From Balneolaceae bacterium (GTDB lineage Bacteria > Bacteroidota > Rhodothermia > Balneolales > Balneolaceae): a DNA stretch of 59,864 bases. The translations under genes were made by a program, and so were the position numbers. This document shows, one piece after another, positions 24,644 to 33,502 of the stretch (position 1 is the first letter of the stretch; each line of letters begins with the position of its first letter). The DNA lies in NCBI GenBank assembly GCA_007693295.1, contig REDT01000194.1:1-59864 (forward strand). Reading direction: 5' to 3'. The notes beneath the pieces were generated by a model. It was given only the letters and a program-made list of their open reading frames with translations, ran no database searches and was not told where the DNA came from.

Positions 24644-24963
24644 GTGCGTAATACCGTGAACCAACCTCCGATTCTGTTTCGTGGTTTTGCATGAAATAAT
24701 GCGGAGGTTTTGGGTGGATTCCTACCGAACCCTGGGCGGTGCTCAGGGCTGTGTGATTACGCGCCTTCAGCGCTGGGATTTGGAAAGAAATTTTATGTAT
24801 GATCACAACTAAAACAGCCCGGAAATCCAACCCCGAATGGGGTTGAAAATGAATAGCCCCGAGTGGAAACTCGGGGTATGGTGGCGAAGCCAAAGAGCCC
24901 CGAGGCGAGATTTGGGTCAGCGCTGTGATTTTACCGAGGGGTAGAGGGAAAGACCAGACGGTG
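24644..24963 (+). repeat. About 320-bp dispersed repeat, copy 1
   Basis: It matches 47383-47703 in reverse orientation over its whole length. Shared blocks include 'gcggaggttttgggtgg', 'ggctgtgtgatta/tgcgcgccttcagcgct', 'tagccccgag-n-ctcggggta' and 'ggtggcgaagccaaagagccccgaggcgagatt'. It contains small palindromes such as CCCCGAGTggaaACTCGGGG. There is no open frame that looks like a protein. It ends 26 bases from the 3' end of smc. Confidence 0.85.
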
Positions 24964-24989
24964 CCTGAAAGTTCCCGGTCAAGGTCAGA

Positions 24990-27900
24990 CTACACTTCAG
25001 CTACTTCATCCAGCCTTACGCCCACCAGGCGGCTCACACCCGTTTCGGGCATGGTAACTCCATACATCATCTCGGCTTTACCCATGGTCTTCTTGTTGTG
25101 GGTAATGATGATGAACTGCGTTTCATGGCTGAACTTTTTGATCATGGCAGAAAAGCGTTCAATGTTGGCGTCATCCAGAGGTGCATCAACCTCGTCGAGT
25201 ACACAGAAAGGGGATGGTTTTACCAGGTATATGGCAAACAGAAGAGCGATGGCCGTCAGCGTTTTCTCCCCACCTGAGAGCTGATTGATACTTGACGGCC
25301 GCTTGCCTTTTGGATTGGCCTTGATGTCAATCTTGGCGTCCAGCGGGTCTTCAACGTCCTCTTCAAGTATCAGGTCACAAAAATCATCTTCGTGGAAGAG
25401 AGTGCTGAAAACCGTCTTGAAGTTTGATCGGATCTTATCAAAAGTATCATTAAATCGCTCGGTAGCGGTTTGGTTGATTTCATGGATGGTTTCCCGGAGC
25501 TCCTTCTCTGCCTGCTGCAGGTCTTCGATCTGCTCTTCGTAGAAGTCGAGCCGCTCTTTCTCCTCCTTAAACTCTTCAATGGCCAGCGGATTTACATCCC
25601 CGATATTGTGAAGCTTCTGTTTGAGCCAGGCGATCCGGTCTTTTGCTGAAGCCGGTTCCATTTCGTCAGGCAGAACTTCATTCAGCTGATCCGTCAAAAC
25701 ACCATAGGTCTCCCAGATATGATCGGCAAGGGCCTGGGCCTGCATGTCGAACTTTTCGCGGGCCATTGTAAGATGATGAACCAGTTCAAGGTTCACCTCT
25801 TTCCTGTTTCTGAGCTCTTTGAGTTCCTTCTCAATTTCGTTGATGGCGCCGCGCTGACGGCTGCTGGCATCTTCAGCCTCAGCAAGCTTTTGATCCGCTT
25901 CTTTTTTCAGAGTGCGGGTATTCTCAAGCTGCGCTTCCGTTTTATCAATCCCAGAGGTATATGCTTCAATCTTCTCCCGGCTCTCCGTGAGAAGCTCTTT
26001 TCTTGAAATAAGCCGTGTTTTAATACTTTTTATACCGGCTTCGGCCCTTTGAACTTCACGTTCGAGGTTGTCCGCTTTGTTCTTTACATCCTGGTGCTTT
26101 AGCTGGGCATCATTGTAGCGGTTCTGGGCAATGGCTCGTTCTTCCTCAAGTTTTTTCAGTGCTTCGCGCTTCTCATCCTGCTCGCTGCTCAATGCAGAAA
26201 TTTTCTTCTGCAGCTCTTTCTGTTTTGGATGAAGGGAATCAAGCTCCTCCCTGGCGCTATCCTGGTTGGATAGGAGTGAGGATTTTCTGTTTTTCAGGTC
26301 TCCAATATTTTTTTCATACACCTGAATACTCGACTGATAACGGCTTATTTTTTGCTCTTGCTCGCGTGCACTTTTTTGTACCTCGCGTATTTGAGTGCGA
26401 ATGGCCTCGGTATGATTCTCTGCCAGATCTTTGTTCAGCTGCTCGAGCAGCAGCTCTTGCGTTTTAAGTTCTTTTTCAAGATTGGCTTTTTTCTCATTCA
26501 GCTTTTCGAGCTTGTCTTTGAGGCCAAGCCGGATTCCGGATTGCTTGTTTTTGCTTCCGCTTTTCAGAAAACGATTAGAGGTCACAAGATCGCCATCGGA
26601 AGTAACGGCCGCTGTGGCGCTGCTGCTTTTTAAATGAGTTGAGGCAGCCTGCAGATCATCCACATAGAGTATAGATCCAAGCAGCAGCTCAGAGACTGCT
26701 TTGAGGCTGCTGTCGCACTTCACATGGCTGAGGATAGAGTTCTTCTCAACCGGATAGCTTTTGTTGAGTTCGGAAAGCGGGATGAAGGTTGCCCTCCCTT
26801 TTTTCTTCTCTTTCAGTATGGTTGAGGCTTTTATGGCCTCCTCCATGCTGTCTACAATCACAAAGTTGATCGCCTCTCCCAGGGCGGTTTCAAGGGCGGA
26901 TGCGTACAGTTCTGAAGTGTGAAAAACTTCGCCCACCGGTTTAAGGAGTTTAAATTCGTTTTGGTGATGCTTTACCAGGTAGGCAATGGAGGAGGGCATC
27001 GCGTCGTTCGACTCCGATATGCTCTGCATTAAAGAAATTTCTGAATCTGCAGCATCTTTTTGACTTTTTAGCGACCGCACCCTCTCCCGCAGCTCTTCAC
27101 GCTGCTCTTCAAGTTCCCCGCGTTTTTGTCCGGCATCTTGCAGGCGCTTCTCCTCTTTCTCAAGGTCGGAATTGATAGCCTCAAGATTTTTTCTGGCCAG
27201 GTTCAGCTCACCTTTGGCATTTACAATCTCATCTTCAAAATCTTCAATATCACGGGTAATCCGCATCTGATCATCTTCACTGTTTTCCAGCTTCGATTCC
27301 AGCTTGATCCGGTTCGACTGTAGTGAGGAGAGTTTTTGACTGGAGTCGCTGATCGCTATTTCCAGTTCGTAGAGTTCATGGCGAATTTTGGTGAACTGCT
27401 GCTGTACATCCGCAAAACGTTGCTTCGACTCTTTAAGGCTCAGCTCAGAACGCTGCTTCTCATCCGAAAAGTTTTCCAGTTTCTGAATACTGCTCTCTCT
27501 CAGCTCTTCAAGTTCTGCATGATCTTTCCCGCTCTGCTCAATATCGGTTTGGTGCTGTTTGATAACACCCTCTTCATTGATAATCTTCTCTTTGGTAATA
27601 CGAAGATTGGTCTCCATATCCCGAACGGATGAGTAGAGCTGGCTTACCCGGCGCTGGGCTTCAGCCTGATTCCGTTCGAGGTCAAGCAGGCGGGTTCGCG
27701 CTTTCTCTTCGCTCTCTTCCAGCTCTTCGAGTCTTGAACCTATCTCTTTCTTCTCTTTTTCCGAGTTGGTGATTCGGGTCTGAAGTGGTTCAAGCTCTTC
27801 CTTAATGGTTTGATACTCGTGAAGGGTATAGGCTTTGTCAAGGTGCTCCAGTTCAGATCTGTACGACTTGGCTTTGGCTGCTTTTTCTGCCTGAATCTCA

Positions 27901-28514
27901 AGAGACCGGGTTTTTTTGCGAACTTCAATCAGAATATCCTCCAGCCGCTGCAGATCCTTCAGCGTTTCATCCAGTTTACGAAGTGTCTGCTTTCTCTTCT
28001 CTTTATATCGGGTAACTCCGGCAGCCTCTTCAAACAGCCTTCGACGGTCGTTGTTACGGTCGTTCAGGATCTCTTCAACCATCTTGAGCTCAATCACAGA
28101 GTAGGCATCAGAGCTCATCCCCGTATCCATGAACAGTTCCATAATATCCTTAAGGCGGCAGGGGGTATTGTTGATCAGGTACTCGCTTTCGCCGGAGCGG
28201 TAGAGGCGGCGGGTAATGGTGAGTTCACTGTACTCGATGGGCAGAATTCCCTTATTGTTCACAAATGTAAGTGATACGTCTGCCATACCAAGAGCTTTCT
28301 TCTTGGCTGTCCCGTTAAAAATCACGTTACTCATGGCGCTTGAGCGTAGCAGGGAGGGGCGTTGTTCCCCTAAAACCCAGCGGAGTGCGTCTACAATGTT
28401 CGATTTCCCGCAACCATTTGGCCCCACAATAGCCGTGATGCCACTGTCAAACTTCACATGAGTTTTATGTGCAAAGCTTTTAAAACCGTGTAATTCGAGA
28501 TCGGATATATACAT
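24990..28514 (-). CDS. smc: Chromosome segregation protein SMC
   Basis: An 1174-residue SMC ATPase, the usual bacterial length. The N-terminal Walker A 'GPNGCGKSNIVDALRWVL' is followed by long coiled coils (about 165-500 and 650-1000). The hinge lies near 510-640 ('LLKPVGEVFHTSELYASALE'). The C-terminal signature is 'LSGGEKTLTAIALLFAI', and Walker B is 'PFCVLDEVDAPLDDAN'. SMC dimers with ScpA and ScpB compact and segregate the chromosome; scpAB are not in this window. The gene is single and begins 108 bases from frr, its nearest neighbour upstream. The many overlapping ORFs on the other strand are shadows. Confidence 0.97.
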   Translation of the reverse strand: MYISDLELHGFKSFAHKTHVKFDSGITAIVGPNGCGKSNIVDALRWVLGEQRPSLLRSSAMSNVIFNGTAKKKALGMADVSLTFVNNKGILPIEYSELTITRRLYRSGESEYLINNTPCRLKDIMELFMDTGMSSDAYSVIELKMVEEILNDRNNDRRRLFEEAAGVTRYKEKRKQTLRKLDETLKDLQRLEDILIEVRKKTRSLEIQAEKAAKAKSYRSELEHLDKAYTLHEYQTIKEELEPLQTRITNSEKEKKEIGSRLEELEESEEKARTRLLDLERNQAEAQRRVSQLYSSVRDMETNLRITKEKIINEEGVIKQHQTDIEQSGKDHAELEELRESSIQKLENFSDEKQRSELSLKESKQRFADVQQQFTKIRHELYELEIAISDSSQKLSSLQSNRIKLESKLENSEDDQMRITRDIEDFEDEIVNAKGELNLARKNLEAINSDLEKEEKRLQDAGQKRGELEEQREELRERVRSLKSQKDAADSEISLMQSISESNDAMPSSIAYLVKHHQNEFKLLKPVGEVFHTSELYASALETALGEAINFVIVDSMEEAIKASTILKEKKKGRATFIPLSELNKSYPVEKNSILSHVKCDSSLKAVSELLLGSILYVDDLQAASTHLKSSSATAAVTSDGDLVTSNRFLKSGSKNKQSGIRLGLKDKLEKLNEKKANLEKELKTQELLLEQLNKDLAENHTEAIRTQIREVQKSAREQEQKISRYQSSIQVYEKNIGDLKNRKSSLLSNQDSAREELDSLHPKQKELQKKISALSSEQDEKREALKKLEEERAIAQNRYNDAQLKHQDVKNKADNLEREVQRAEAGIKSIKTRLISRKELLTESREKIEAYTSGIDKTEAQLENTRTLKKEADQKLAEAEDASSRQRGAINEIEKELKELRNRKEVNLELVHHLTMAREKFDMQAQALADHIWETYGVLTDQLNEVLPDEMEPASAKDRIAWLKQKLHNIGDVNPLAIEEFKEEKERLDFYEEQIEDLQQAEKELRETIHEINQTATERFNDTFDKIRSNFKTVFSTLFHEDDFCDLILEEDVEDPLDAKIDIKANPKGKRPSSINQLSGGEKTLTAIALLFAIYLVKPSPFCVLDEVDAPLDDANIERFSAMIKKFSHETQFIIITHNKKTMGKAEMMYGVTMPETGVSRLVGVRLDEVAEV

Positions 28515-28636
28515 GCATTAATAATAAAAAGGGGGATGCCTACTAACAGAAAAATGGTATTTCTTAATGATTCCGTGAAACCGTCAGAAATACCATGAAA
28601 AACAATACATTGTTGAATAAACGTTTTAGCTGTGGC

Positions 28637-29206
28637 TTAAACCGTCATAATGTCCTGCTCTTTCACTTCCAATAATGCATCAATCATCTTGATATACTTA
28701 TCGGTTAACAGCTGAATTTCTTCTTCGCTCTCGAAACGGCTGTCCTCAGGCAGTGATTCGCTTTGCACGGTTTTTTTAATTTCATCATTTGCGTCCCGGC
28801 GGTAGTTCCGGATACTGATACGCCCTTTTTCGGCAACTTCTCTGGCGTGTTTTACCAGTTCGACCCGTCGCTCTTCAGAGAGTAAAGGGAGGGGGATGCG
28901 AATAATCGACCCGTCGTTATTGGGATTAAGGCCAAGCCCTGACGACATAATCGCTTTCTCAATGTCTTGCATGGTCGACTTATCAAAAGGCTGAACAACG
29001 AGCAGGCGCGGCTCTGGAGCTGTGATAGATGCCAGCTGATTCAGGGGTGTCATCGAGCCGTAATAATTCACCTTTATTCCATCGAGCAGTGCGGTACTAG
29101 CCTTGCCGGCGCGAATATGAGAGAACTCTTTTTTGCAGAACACAACAGCCTCTTTCATGTTCTCTTCTGCAGTATCAATAATGAGTTGTAGGTCTTCAGG
29201 TATCAT
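28637..29206 (-). CDS. frr: Ribosome recycling factor
   Basis: A 189-residue protein of the usual length. 'FSHIRAGKASTALLDGIKV' (about 29-47) and 'VNYYGSMTPLNQLASITAPE' are conserved. The basic helix 'VKHAREVAEKGRISIRNYRR' (about 121-140) marks domain I. With EF-G it splits the 70S ribosome after termination. It follows pyrH on the minus strand with a 133-base gap, the usual pyrH-frr order. Confidence 0.97.
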   Translation of the reverse strand: MIPEDLQLIIDTAEENMKEAVVFCKKEFSHIRAGKASTALLDGIKVNYYGSMTPLNQLASITAPEPRLLVVQPFDKSTMQDIEKAIMSSGLGLNPNNDGSIIRIPLPLLSEERRVELVKHAREVAEKGRISIRNYRRDANDEIKKTVQSESLPEDSRFESEEEIQLLTDKYIKMIDALLEVKEQDIMTV

Positions 29207-29339
29207 AATAGTCTGTAAATTTAAAACTGATTGTTATATCTGTTAAAATCCGGCTAAACGTATAATCCAAATCATCTGTTTATTACAAATGAGGCAGCTT
29301 AAATTGAGCTAGTTATAAGCTTTGAATTTAATAAATCTG

Positions 29340-30062
29340 CTACTGATCCCAAACAACGGTTGTGCCAATATTGGCATCACTGCAAACTACTTTTCTGAGA
29401 TTGTCTTTCACATTCATATCGAAGACAATGATAGGGGTCCGGTTGTCTCTGCAGAGAGTAAAAGCCGTCAGGTCCATTACGTTCAATCGTTTCTCTAAAA
29501 CTTCATCACCGGTTATGGTATCAAACTTTACAGCGTCATTGTTCAGTTCGGGATCAGAATCGTAGATCCCGTCAACACGGGTTCCTTTTAATATCACATC
29601 GGCTTCAATTTCAATAGCCCGAAGTGAAGCGGCTGTATCGGTAGTGAAGTATGGATTTCCTGTTCCGGCTCCAAAAATGACAACCCTGCCTTTTTCGAGA
29701 TGGCGTATTGCCCTGCGTCGTATATAAGGTTCGGCAATCTCTTCCATGCGGATGGCGCTCATCAGGCGGGTGTGAACATTCTTTCGTTCCAGTGCATCCT
29801 GAAGAGCCATGCTGTTAATCATGGTGGCCAGCATTCCCATGTAGTCGCCTTGAACGCGGTCCATGCCCTCGGTAGCTCCCTTAACTCCCCTGAAAATATT
29901 TCCGCCTCCAATTACAATCGATACTTCAACCCCCTCAGCCTGAACGCTTTTTATCTCATCGGCATATAGTGTGAGGATGTCGGCATCAATTCCATGGCCC
30001 TGTTCGCCAAGCAGCGCTTCGCCGCTTAATTTCAATAAAATACGTTTATAGTTGTTAGACAC
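29340..30062 (-). CDS. pyrH: UMP kinase
   Basis: A 240-residue bacterial UMP kinase, of the amino acid kinase fold, which converts UMP to UDP. It starts '[20 protein letters not shown]', has the GGGN nucleotide loop '[11 protein letters not shown]', and carries '[20 protein letters not shown]'. It is allosterically regulated in known members by GTP and UTP. It lies between tsf and frr in the conserved rpsB-tsf-pyrH-frr order, with a hairpin terminator in front (30090-30123). Confidence 0.97.
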   Translation of the reverse strand: MSNNYKRILLKLSGEALLGEQGHGIDADILTLYADEIKSVQAEGVEVSIVIGGGNIFRGVKGATEGMDRVQGDYMGMLATMINSMALQDALERKNVHTRLMSAIRMEEIAEPYIRRRAIRHLEKGRVVIFGAGTGNPYFTTDTAASLRAIEIEADVILKGTRVDGIYDSDPELNNDAVKFDTITGDEVLEKRLNVMDLTAFTLCRDNRTPIIVFDMNVKDNLRKVVCSDANIGTTVVWDQ

Positions 30063-30089
30063 TCTTCCCGGTTTAAAAAGTTATAGTCC

Positions 30090-30123
30090 AAAAAAAAAGC
30101 TACCTGAAAGGTAGCCTTTTTTA
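30090..30123 (-). terminator. Intrinsic terminator between tsf and pyrH
   Basis: GCTACC-TGAAA-GGTAGC has a stem flanked by A- and T-runs on both sides. It lies 8 bases after the tsf stop on the minus strand, so pyrH-frr probably also has its own promoter or depends on read-through. Confidence 0.75.
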
Positions 30124-30131
30124 TAAAAAAA

Positions 30132-30962
30132 TTAAGCTTCGCCAAGCTGCATTCGATGGAATGACTTGACCAGCGGTGTGTTGGTTTTCTCAAGGTACTC
30201 TTTAACCGAAATACCGTTGTCTTTCACGAATTTCTGTTCGAGCAGAACACGCTCTTCATAGAAGCGACGGAGTTTACCCTGAGCGGCTTTTTCTGCAATT
30301 TCAGCAGGTTTGCCTTCATTGATCAATTGCTCTTTGGCAATTTCCAGCTCTTTGTCGATCACGGATGCGTCTACACTATCCCTGTTCACTGCAATAGGGT
30401 TCATGGCGGCAATTTGCATTGCAATATCTTTTCCAATGTTCTCATCAGAAACATCGCCTTCAAACTCTACGAGTACGCCGAGCTGATTGCCCGGGTGAAT
30501 ATATTCAATCAGAGAACCGTCGCTTTGAACAAAAACCACACGGCTGATCTCAATTTTTTCACCGATTTTGCCAACCATACCTTCAAGATGCTTCTCGATG
30601 GTCAGGCCATCAACTTCTTCTTTAAGCAGTTCATCAACAGACTTGCTTTCAGAAGCAAAAGCAGCATCGAGAAACGACTGGGCCTGCGCCTGGAATTCTT
30701 CATTCCGTGCCACGAAATCTGTTTCACAGTTAATTTCAATAGCAGAAGCCTTGGTTTTATCGTCACTCAGTTTGGTAAGGATAAGGCCTTCGTTTGCATC
30801 ACGCTCGGCACGTTTTTCAGAGACCTGCTGGCCTTTTTTTCGCAGAATTTCGATAGCCTTTTGCATATCTCCATCGGCTTCGGTGAGGGCTTTTTTACAA
30901 TCCATCATGCCCGCGCCGGTTGCCTCGCGAAGTTTCATTACATCTTTTGCACTAATACTCAT
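30132..30962 (-). CDS. tsf: Elongation factor Ts
   Basis: A 276-residue EF-Ts that exchanges GDP on EF-Tu. The UBA-like start 'KLREATGAGMMDCKKALTEA' (about 11-30) and 'INCETDFVARNEEFQ' (about 78-92) are diagnostic. The C-terminal dimerisation half contains 'VLLEQKFVKDNGISVKEYL'. It lies 35 bases behind rpsB, the usual pair, and is followed by a terminator. Confidence 0.97.
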   Translation of the reverse strand: MSISAKDVMKLREATGAGMMDCKKALTEADGDMQKAIEILRKKGQQVSEKRAERDANEGLILTKLSDDKTKASAIEINCETDFVARNEEFQAQAQSFLDAAFASESKSVDELLKEEVDGLTIEKHLEGMVGKIGEKIEISRVVFVQSDGSLIEYIHPGNQLGVLVEFEGDVSDENIGKDIAMQIAAMNPIAVNRDSVDASVIDKELEIAKEQLINEGKPAEIAEKAAQGKLRRFYEERVLLEQKFVKDNGISVKEYLEKTNTPLVKSFHRMQLGEA

Positions 30963-30997
30963 TGGTTTATAATGATTTTCTATTAGGGTTGCCTTAA

Positions 30998-32038
30998 TTA
31001 CTTTTTGTCTGAAGACTCTTCTTCATCAGAGGCCTTTTCATCCTTAGCTGTTGCAGCAGGCTTTGTCTCTTCAGGTTTTTCTTCCACTGCAGCTGCTGTT
31101 TCTTCAGCTTTTGGTTCTTCAGTCTTTTTGGTTTCTTCTTTAGGTTCTGCTTTTACTTCTTCTTCACCTTTTACGTCGGTATCTGTATCGGGTTTGTCAT
31201 CAGATTCAGAGATTTTACGTCGTCGTTTTCTTCGTTTGCCTGATTTTGCAGCATCTTCAATCACTTCTTCTTTAACATCATCTTCTGATTCGTAAGATTT
31301 CTTGGCATCTACGGCCGCTTGCTCCATCAACTCCTCTTCTCTCATCGCTTCACGCTCTGCGTTGCCTTCAATAATTGCATCTGCAATCAGTGCAGTAACC
31401 AGCTGAATGGTTCTTGCTGAGTCGTCATTAGCAGGAATGATATAATCTGGAATATCAGGATCGCTGTTTGTATCGACCATTCCAATAATCGGGATGTTCA
31501 GTTTAACAGCTTCATTAATAGCAATGTGCTCTTTGATGGTGTCTACTACAAAGATGGCTCCCGGCAGACGGGTCATGTTGGCAATACCGCCAAGTGTATT
31601 TTCAAGTTTCTCCTTCTCACGGTCGAGCATCAGCCCTTCCTTTTTGGTGAGTTCGTCAACCGTACCATCAGTCTTCATTTTGTCAATCTCTTCCATGCGA
31701 GAGATGCTTTTTCTTACCGTACTGAAGTTGGTAAGCATTCCACCCAACCAGCGATGGGTTACAAAAGGCATTCCACAACGGATAGCTTCTGTTTTGATAA
31801 TTTCCTGAGCTTGCTTTTTGGTGCCGACAAAAAGTATGGTTTTACCGGCGCGGGCAAGTTTGGTTACCTCTTCGAGTGCTTCCTGAAGGTAGGTGTGTGA
31901 TTTCTTGAGATCGATGATATGAATCCCGTTTCGTTGCATAAAGATGAATTCTTTCATCTTGGGATTCCATCGGCGGGTGAGGTGACCGAAGTGAGCTCCG
32001 GACTTTAGTAGTTCTTCAACTGATGCTGCTTTAGGCAT
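30998..32038 (-). CDS. rpsB: 30S ribosomal protein S2 with long acidic/basic tail
   Basis: A 346-residue S2. The core (about 1-235) has '[20 protein letters not shown]' and '[20 protein letters not shown]', and binds the 30S head-body junction. The family is usually 230-260 residues; here about 100 extra residues rich in Lys, Glu, Pro and Ala follow. They include a basic cluster '[13 protein letters not shown]' (about 265-277) and a low-complexity K/E/A tail. The tail is probably disordered. Such C-terminal tails occur in several Bacteroidota S2 proteins. It starts the rpsB-tsf pair. Confidence 0.95.
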   Translation of the reverse strand: MPKAASVEELLKSGAHFGHLTRRWNPKMKEFIFMQRNGIHIIDLKKSHTYLQEALEEVTKLARAGKTILFVGTKKQAQEIIKTEAIRCGMPFVTHRWLGGMLTNFSTVRKSISRMEEIDKMKTDGTVDELTKKEGLMLDREKEKLENTLGGIANMTRLPGAIFVVDTIKEHIAINEAVKLNIPIIGMVDTNSDPDIPDYIIPANDDSARTIQLVTALIADAIIEGNAEREAMREEELMEQAAVDAKKSYESEDDVKEEVIEDAAKSGKRRKRRRKISESDDKPDTDTDVKGEEEVKAEPKEETKKTEEPKAEETAAAVEEKPEETKPAATAKDEKASDEEESSDKK

Positions 32039-32275
32039 TATATTATAGTATGTATGTTTGAGTTAGTCCTCTACACAGGTCCTTCCCTTTAACCAATTCC
32101 GTTCAAATTTTTTGAAGCAGAACACCCGGCAAAGGGTCGCTGTGTATGTGTGATGTACAACGGGCAGCTTGCCCGTTTTTAAAATAAAATGATAACGGGT
32201 AGCTTGCCCGTATTCAAAGTCTTGGTGGAAAACATATACCGGACAAGCTGTCCGGTGTACCTTGTCCCGGGATAC
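32039..32275. other. Gap between rpsI and rpsB with three related hairpins
   Basis: There are three hairpins. The first is AACGGGC-AGCTT-GCCCGTT (32159-32177). The second is ACGGGT-AGCTT-GCCCGT (32195-32211). The third is CCGGACA-AGC-TGTCCGG (32239-32255). They share a CAAGCT-type core. The T-run of the first is on the plus strand, opposite to the genes, so they look like REP-like elements rather than terminators. The rpsB promoter must lie here or in front of rplM. Confidence 0.65.
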
Positions 32276-32662
32276 TTACCGCTTGCTAAACTGGAATTTC
32301 TTTCTCGCTTTTGGCTGGCCGTACTTTTTGCGCTCAACCATTCTGTCGTCACGGGTAAGAAGTCCGTTCTCTTTCAAAATACCATGAAGGCCTTCATTCA
32401 GATCGTCCAGTGCACGGGCTACTGCCAGCGATACGGCTCCGGCCTGGCCGGTTACACCGCCGCCGCGAACGGTGATCTTAATGTCGTATTTGCCTTCCAT
32501 TTCTGTTACTTCAAGAGGAAGCTTGGCCACATTTATTCTGGCCTGTGTTTTGAAGTACTCATCAATTGGTTTCCCGTTGATGATGAAAGCTCCTTTGCCT
32601 TCATTAATATAGAGGCGTGCAGTGGATGTTTTTCTTCGACCTATGTAATTTTCTTGTGCCAT
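32276..32662 (-). CDS. rpsI: 30S ribosomal protein S9
   Basis: A 128-residue S9. It has 'YIGRRKTSTARLYINEGKG' at the start and the basic C-terminus 'KKYGQPKARKKFQFSKR', which reaches the P-site tRNA. The middle 'GGGVTGQAGAVSLAVARAL' is conserved. It follows rplM by 9 bases, the standard rplM-rpsI pair. Confidence 0.97.
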   Translation of the reverse strand: MAQENYIGRRKTSTARLYINEGKGAFIINGKPIDEYFKTQARINVAKLPLEVTEMEGKYDIKITVRGGGVTGQAGAVSLAVARALDDLNEGLHGILKENGLLTRDDRMVERKKYGQPKARKKFQFSKR

Positions 32663-32671
32663 GATAGACGT

Positions 32672-33115
32672 TTAAAGCTCTTTAATTTCAGGTTTTTGTG
32701 CAGTGTGCGGGTGAACCGGTCCGGCATAAACCCTTAGATTTCTTTGAAGCTGACGGCCAAGCTTGTTTTTGGGAAGCATTCCCTTAACGGCCATGGTAAT
32801 CAGTGATGTAGGATCTTTCCGCATCATTTCACTTGCAGTGGTAAAAGTCTCACTACCAATATAACCTGTGTGACGGAAGTACTTCTTATCCGTCATTTTT
32901 TTGCCGGTAAGCTTTACTTTTTCCGCATTGATCACCACCACATTGTCACCGGTGTCGATGTGTGGGGTAAATTCCGGTTTATTCTTTCCGCGTAAAATAG
33001 AAGCAACACGTGTACTGAGCCGGCCTAAGGGCTGATCTTCAGCATCAATAATGACCCACTTTTTTTCGATAGTGGATGGTGTTGCAGAGTATGTTTTATT
33101 ACTGATCGTATTCAC
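32672..33115 (-). CDS. rplM: 50S ribosomal protein L13
   Basis: A 147-residue L13, an early assembly protein of the large subunit. I choose the GTG at 33115 ('MNTISNKTYSATPSTIEKKW'), because Bacteroidota L13 normally begins with a similar 'TLSYKTxSAN' segment. The 31 additional residues in the ORF track are poorly conserved-looking. 'QPLGRLSTRVASILRGKNKP', 'VVVINAEKVKLTGKKMTDK' and 'RNLRVYAGPVHPH' are typical. It heads the rplM-rpsI operon. A candidate promoter lies at 33161-33192, and a dispersed repeat occupies the region further upstream. Confidence 0.95.
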   Translation of the reverse strand: MNTISNKTYSATPSTIEKKWVIIDAEDQPLGRLSTRVASILRGKNKPEFTPHIDTGDNVVVINAEKVKLTGKKMTDKKYFRHTGYIGSETFTTASEMMRKDPTSLITMAVKGMLPKNKLGRQLQRNLRVYAGPVHPHTAQKPEIKEL

Positions 33116-33160
33116 GATAAATCTCTTTGGTTTTATACAAAATTGACAAGTTGATAAAAA

Positions 33161-33192
33161 TAAAGGTAAAATTGATGGATTGCAATACAAAA
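33161..33192 (-). promoter_or_regulatory. Candidate Bacteroidota-type promoter of rplM-rpsI
   Basis: On the minus strand TTTTG is followed after 19 bases by TACCTTTA, one base off the TAnnTTTG consensus of the -7 element. It sits about 45 bases upstream of the chosen rplM start. This is pattern evidence only. Confidence 0.4.
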
Positions 33193-33204
33193 GAGAGGAA
33201 ATTT

Positions 33205-33502
33205 TCAAGGCGCAAGTGGCGCGATAGCGACATCCCGACCCATCGGGAGCGCACGGTGCAAGGAAAAGTAGTTAAGAAATTGAGAAAAGTTGCCAAATGA
33301 CAAGCACCAAATATCAAACCCCAAATTCCAAATGGTCTCTTTTCCCAATTACGTGCCTATATTTTAAACTCAAGCTACGTTTGGAATTTGTTAATTGCTC
33401 CAAAGGGATCGCTATGCGGGAATTCGTGATTTAAAGTTATCAACTGTCAATTGTCAACTGCCTATCCTTTGGAATTTGGTGCTTGTTATTTGGGGTTTCT
33501 AC
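33205..33502. repeat. Composite dispersed repeat, copy B
   Basis: It starts with the 41-base block at 33213-33253 that is identical to 13563-13603. It then has 'aagaaattgagaaaagttg' and a core bounded by 'caagcaccaaat' and 'gctacgtttggaatttg'. Compared with copy A, the core (about 33300-33390) is inverted. The far end 'ggaatttggtgcttg...ggtttctac' runs into the truncated lipoprotein gene at 33502. Confidence 0.8.

Noticed and set aside
24990-28514. Several long ORFs on the plus strand inside smc
   Set aside because: They are shadow frames of the coiled-coil gene with Phe/Leu-rich or Ser-rich composition and no family pattern.
32159-32180. Terminator of rpsI
   Set aside because: The T-run follows the hairpin on the plus strand, whereas rpsI is transcribed on the minus strand.
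33116-33208. N-terminal extension of the L13 ORF
   Set aside because: It contains no L13-like residues and covers a candidate promoter; L13 length fits the GTG at 33115.
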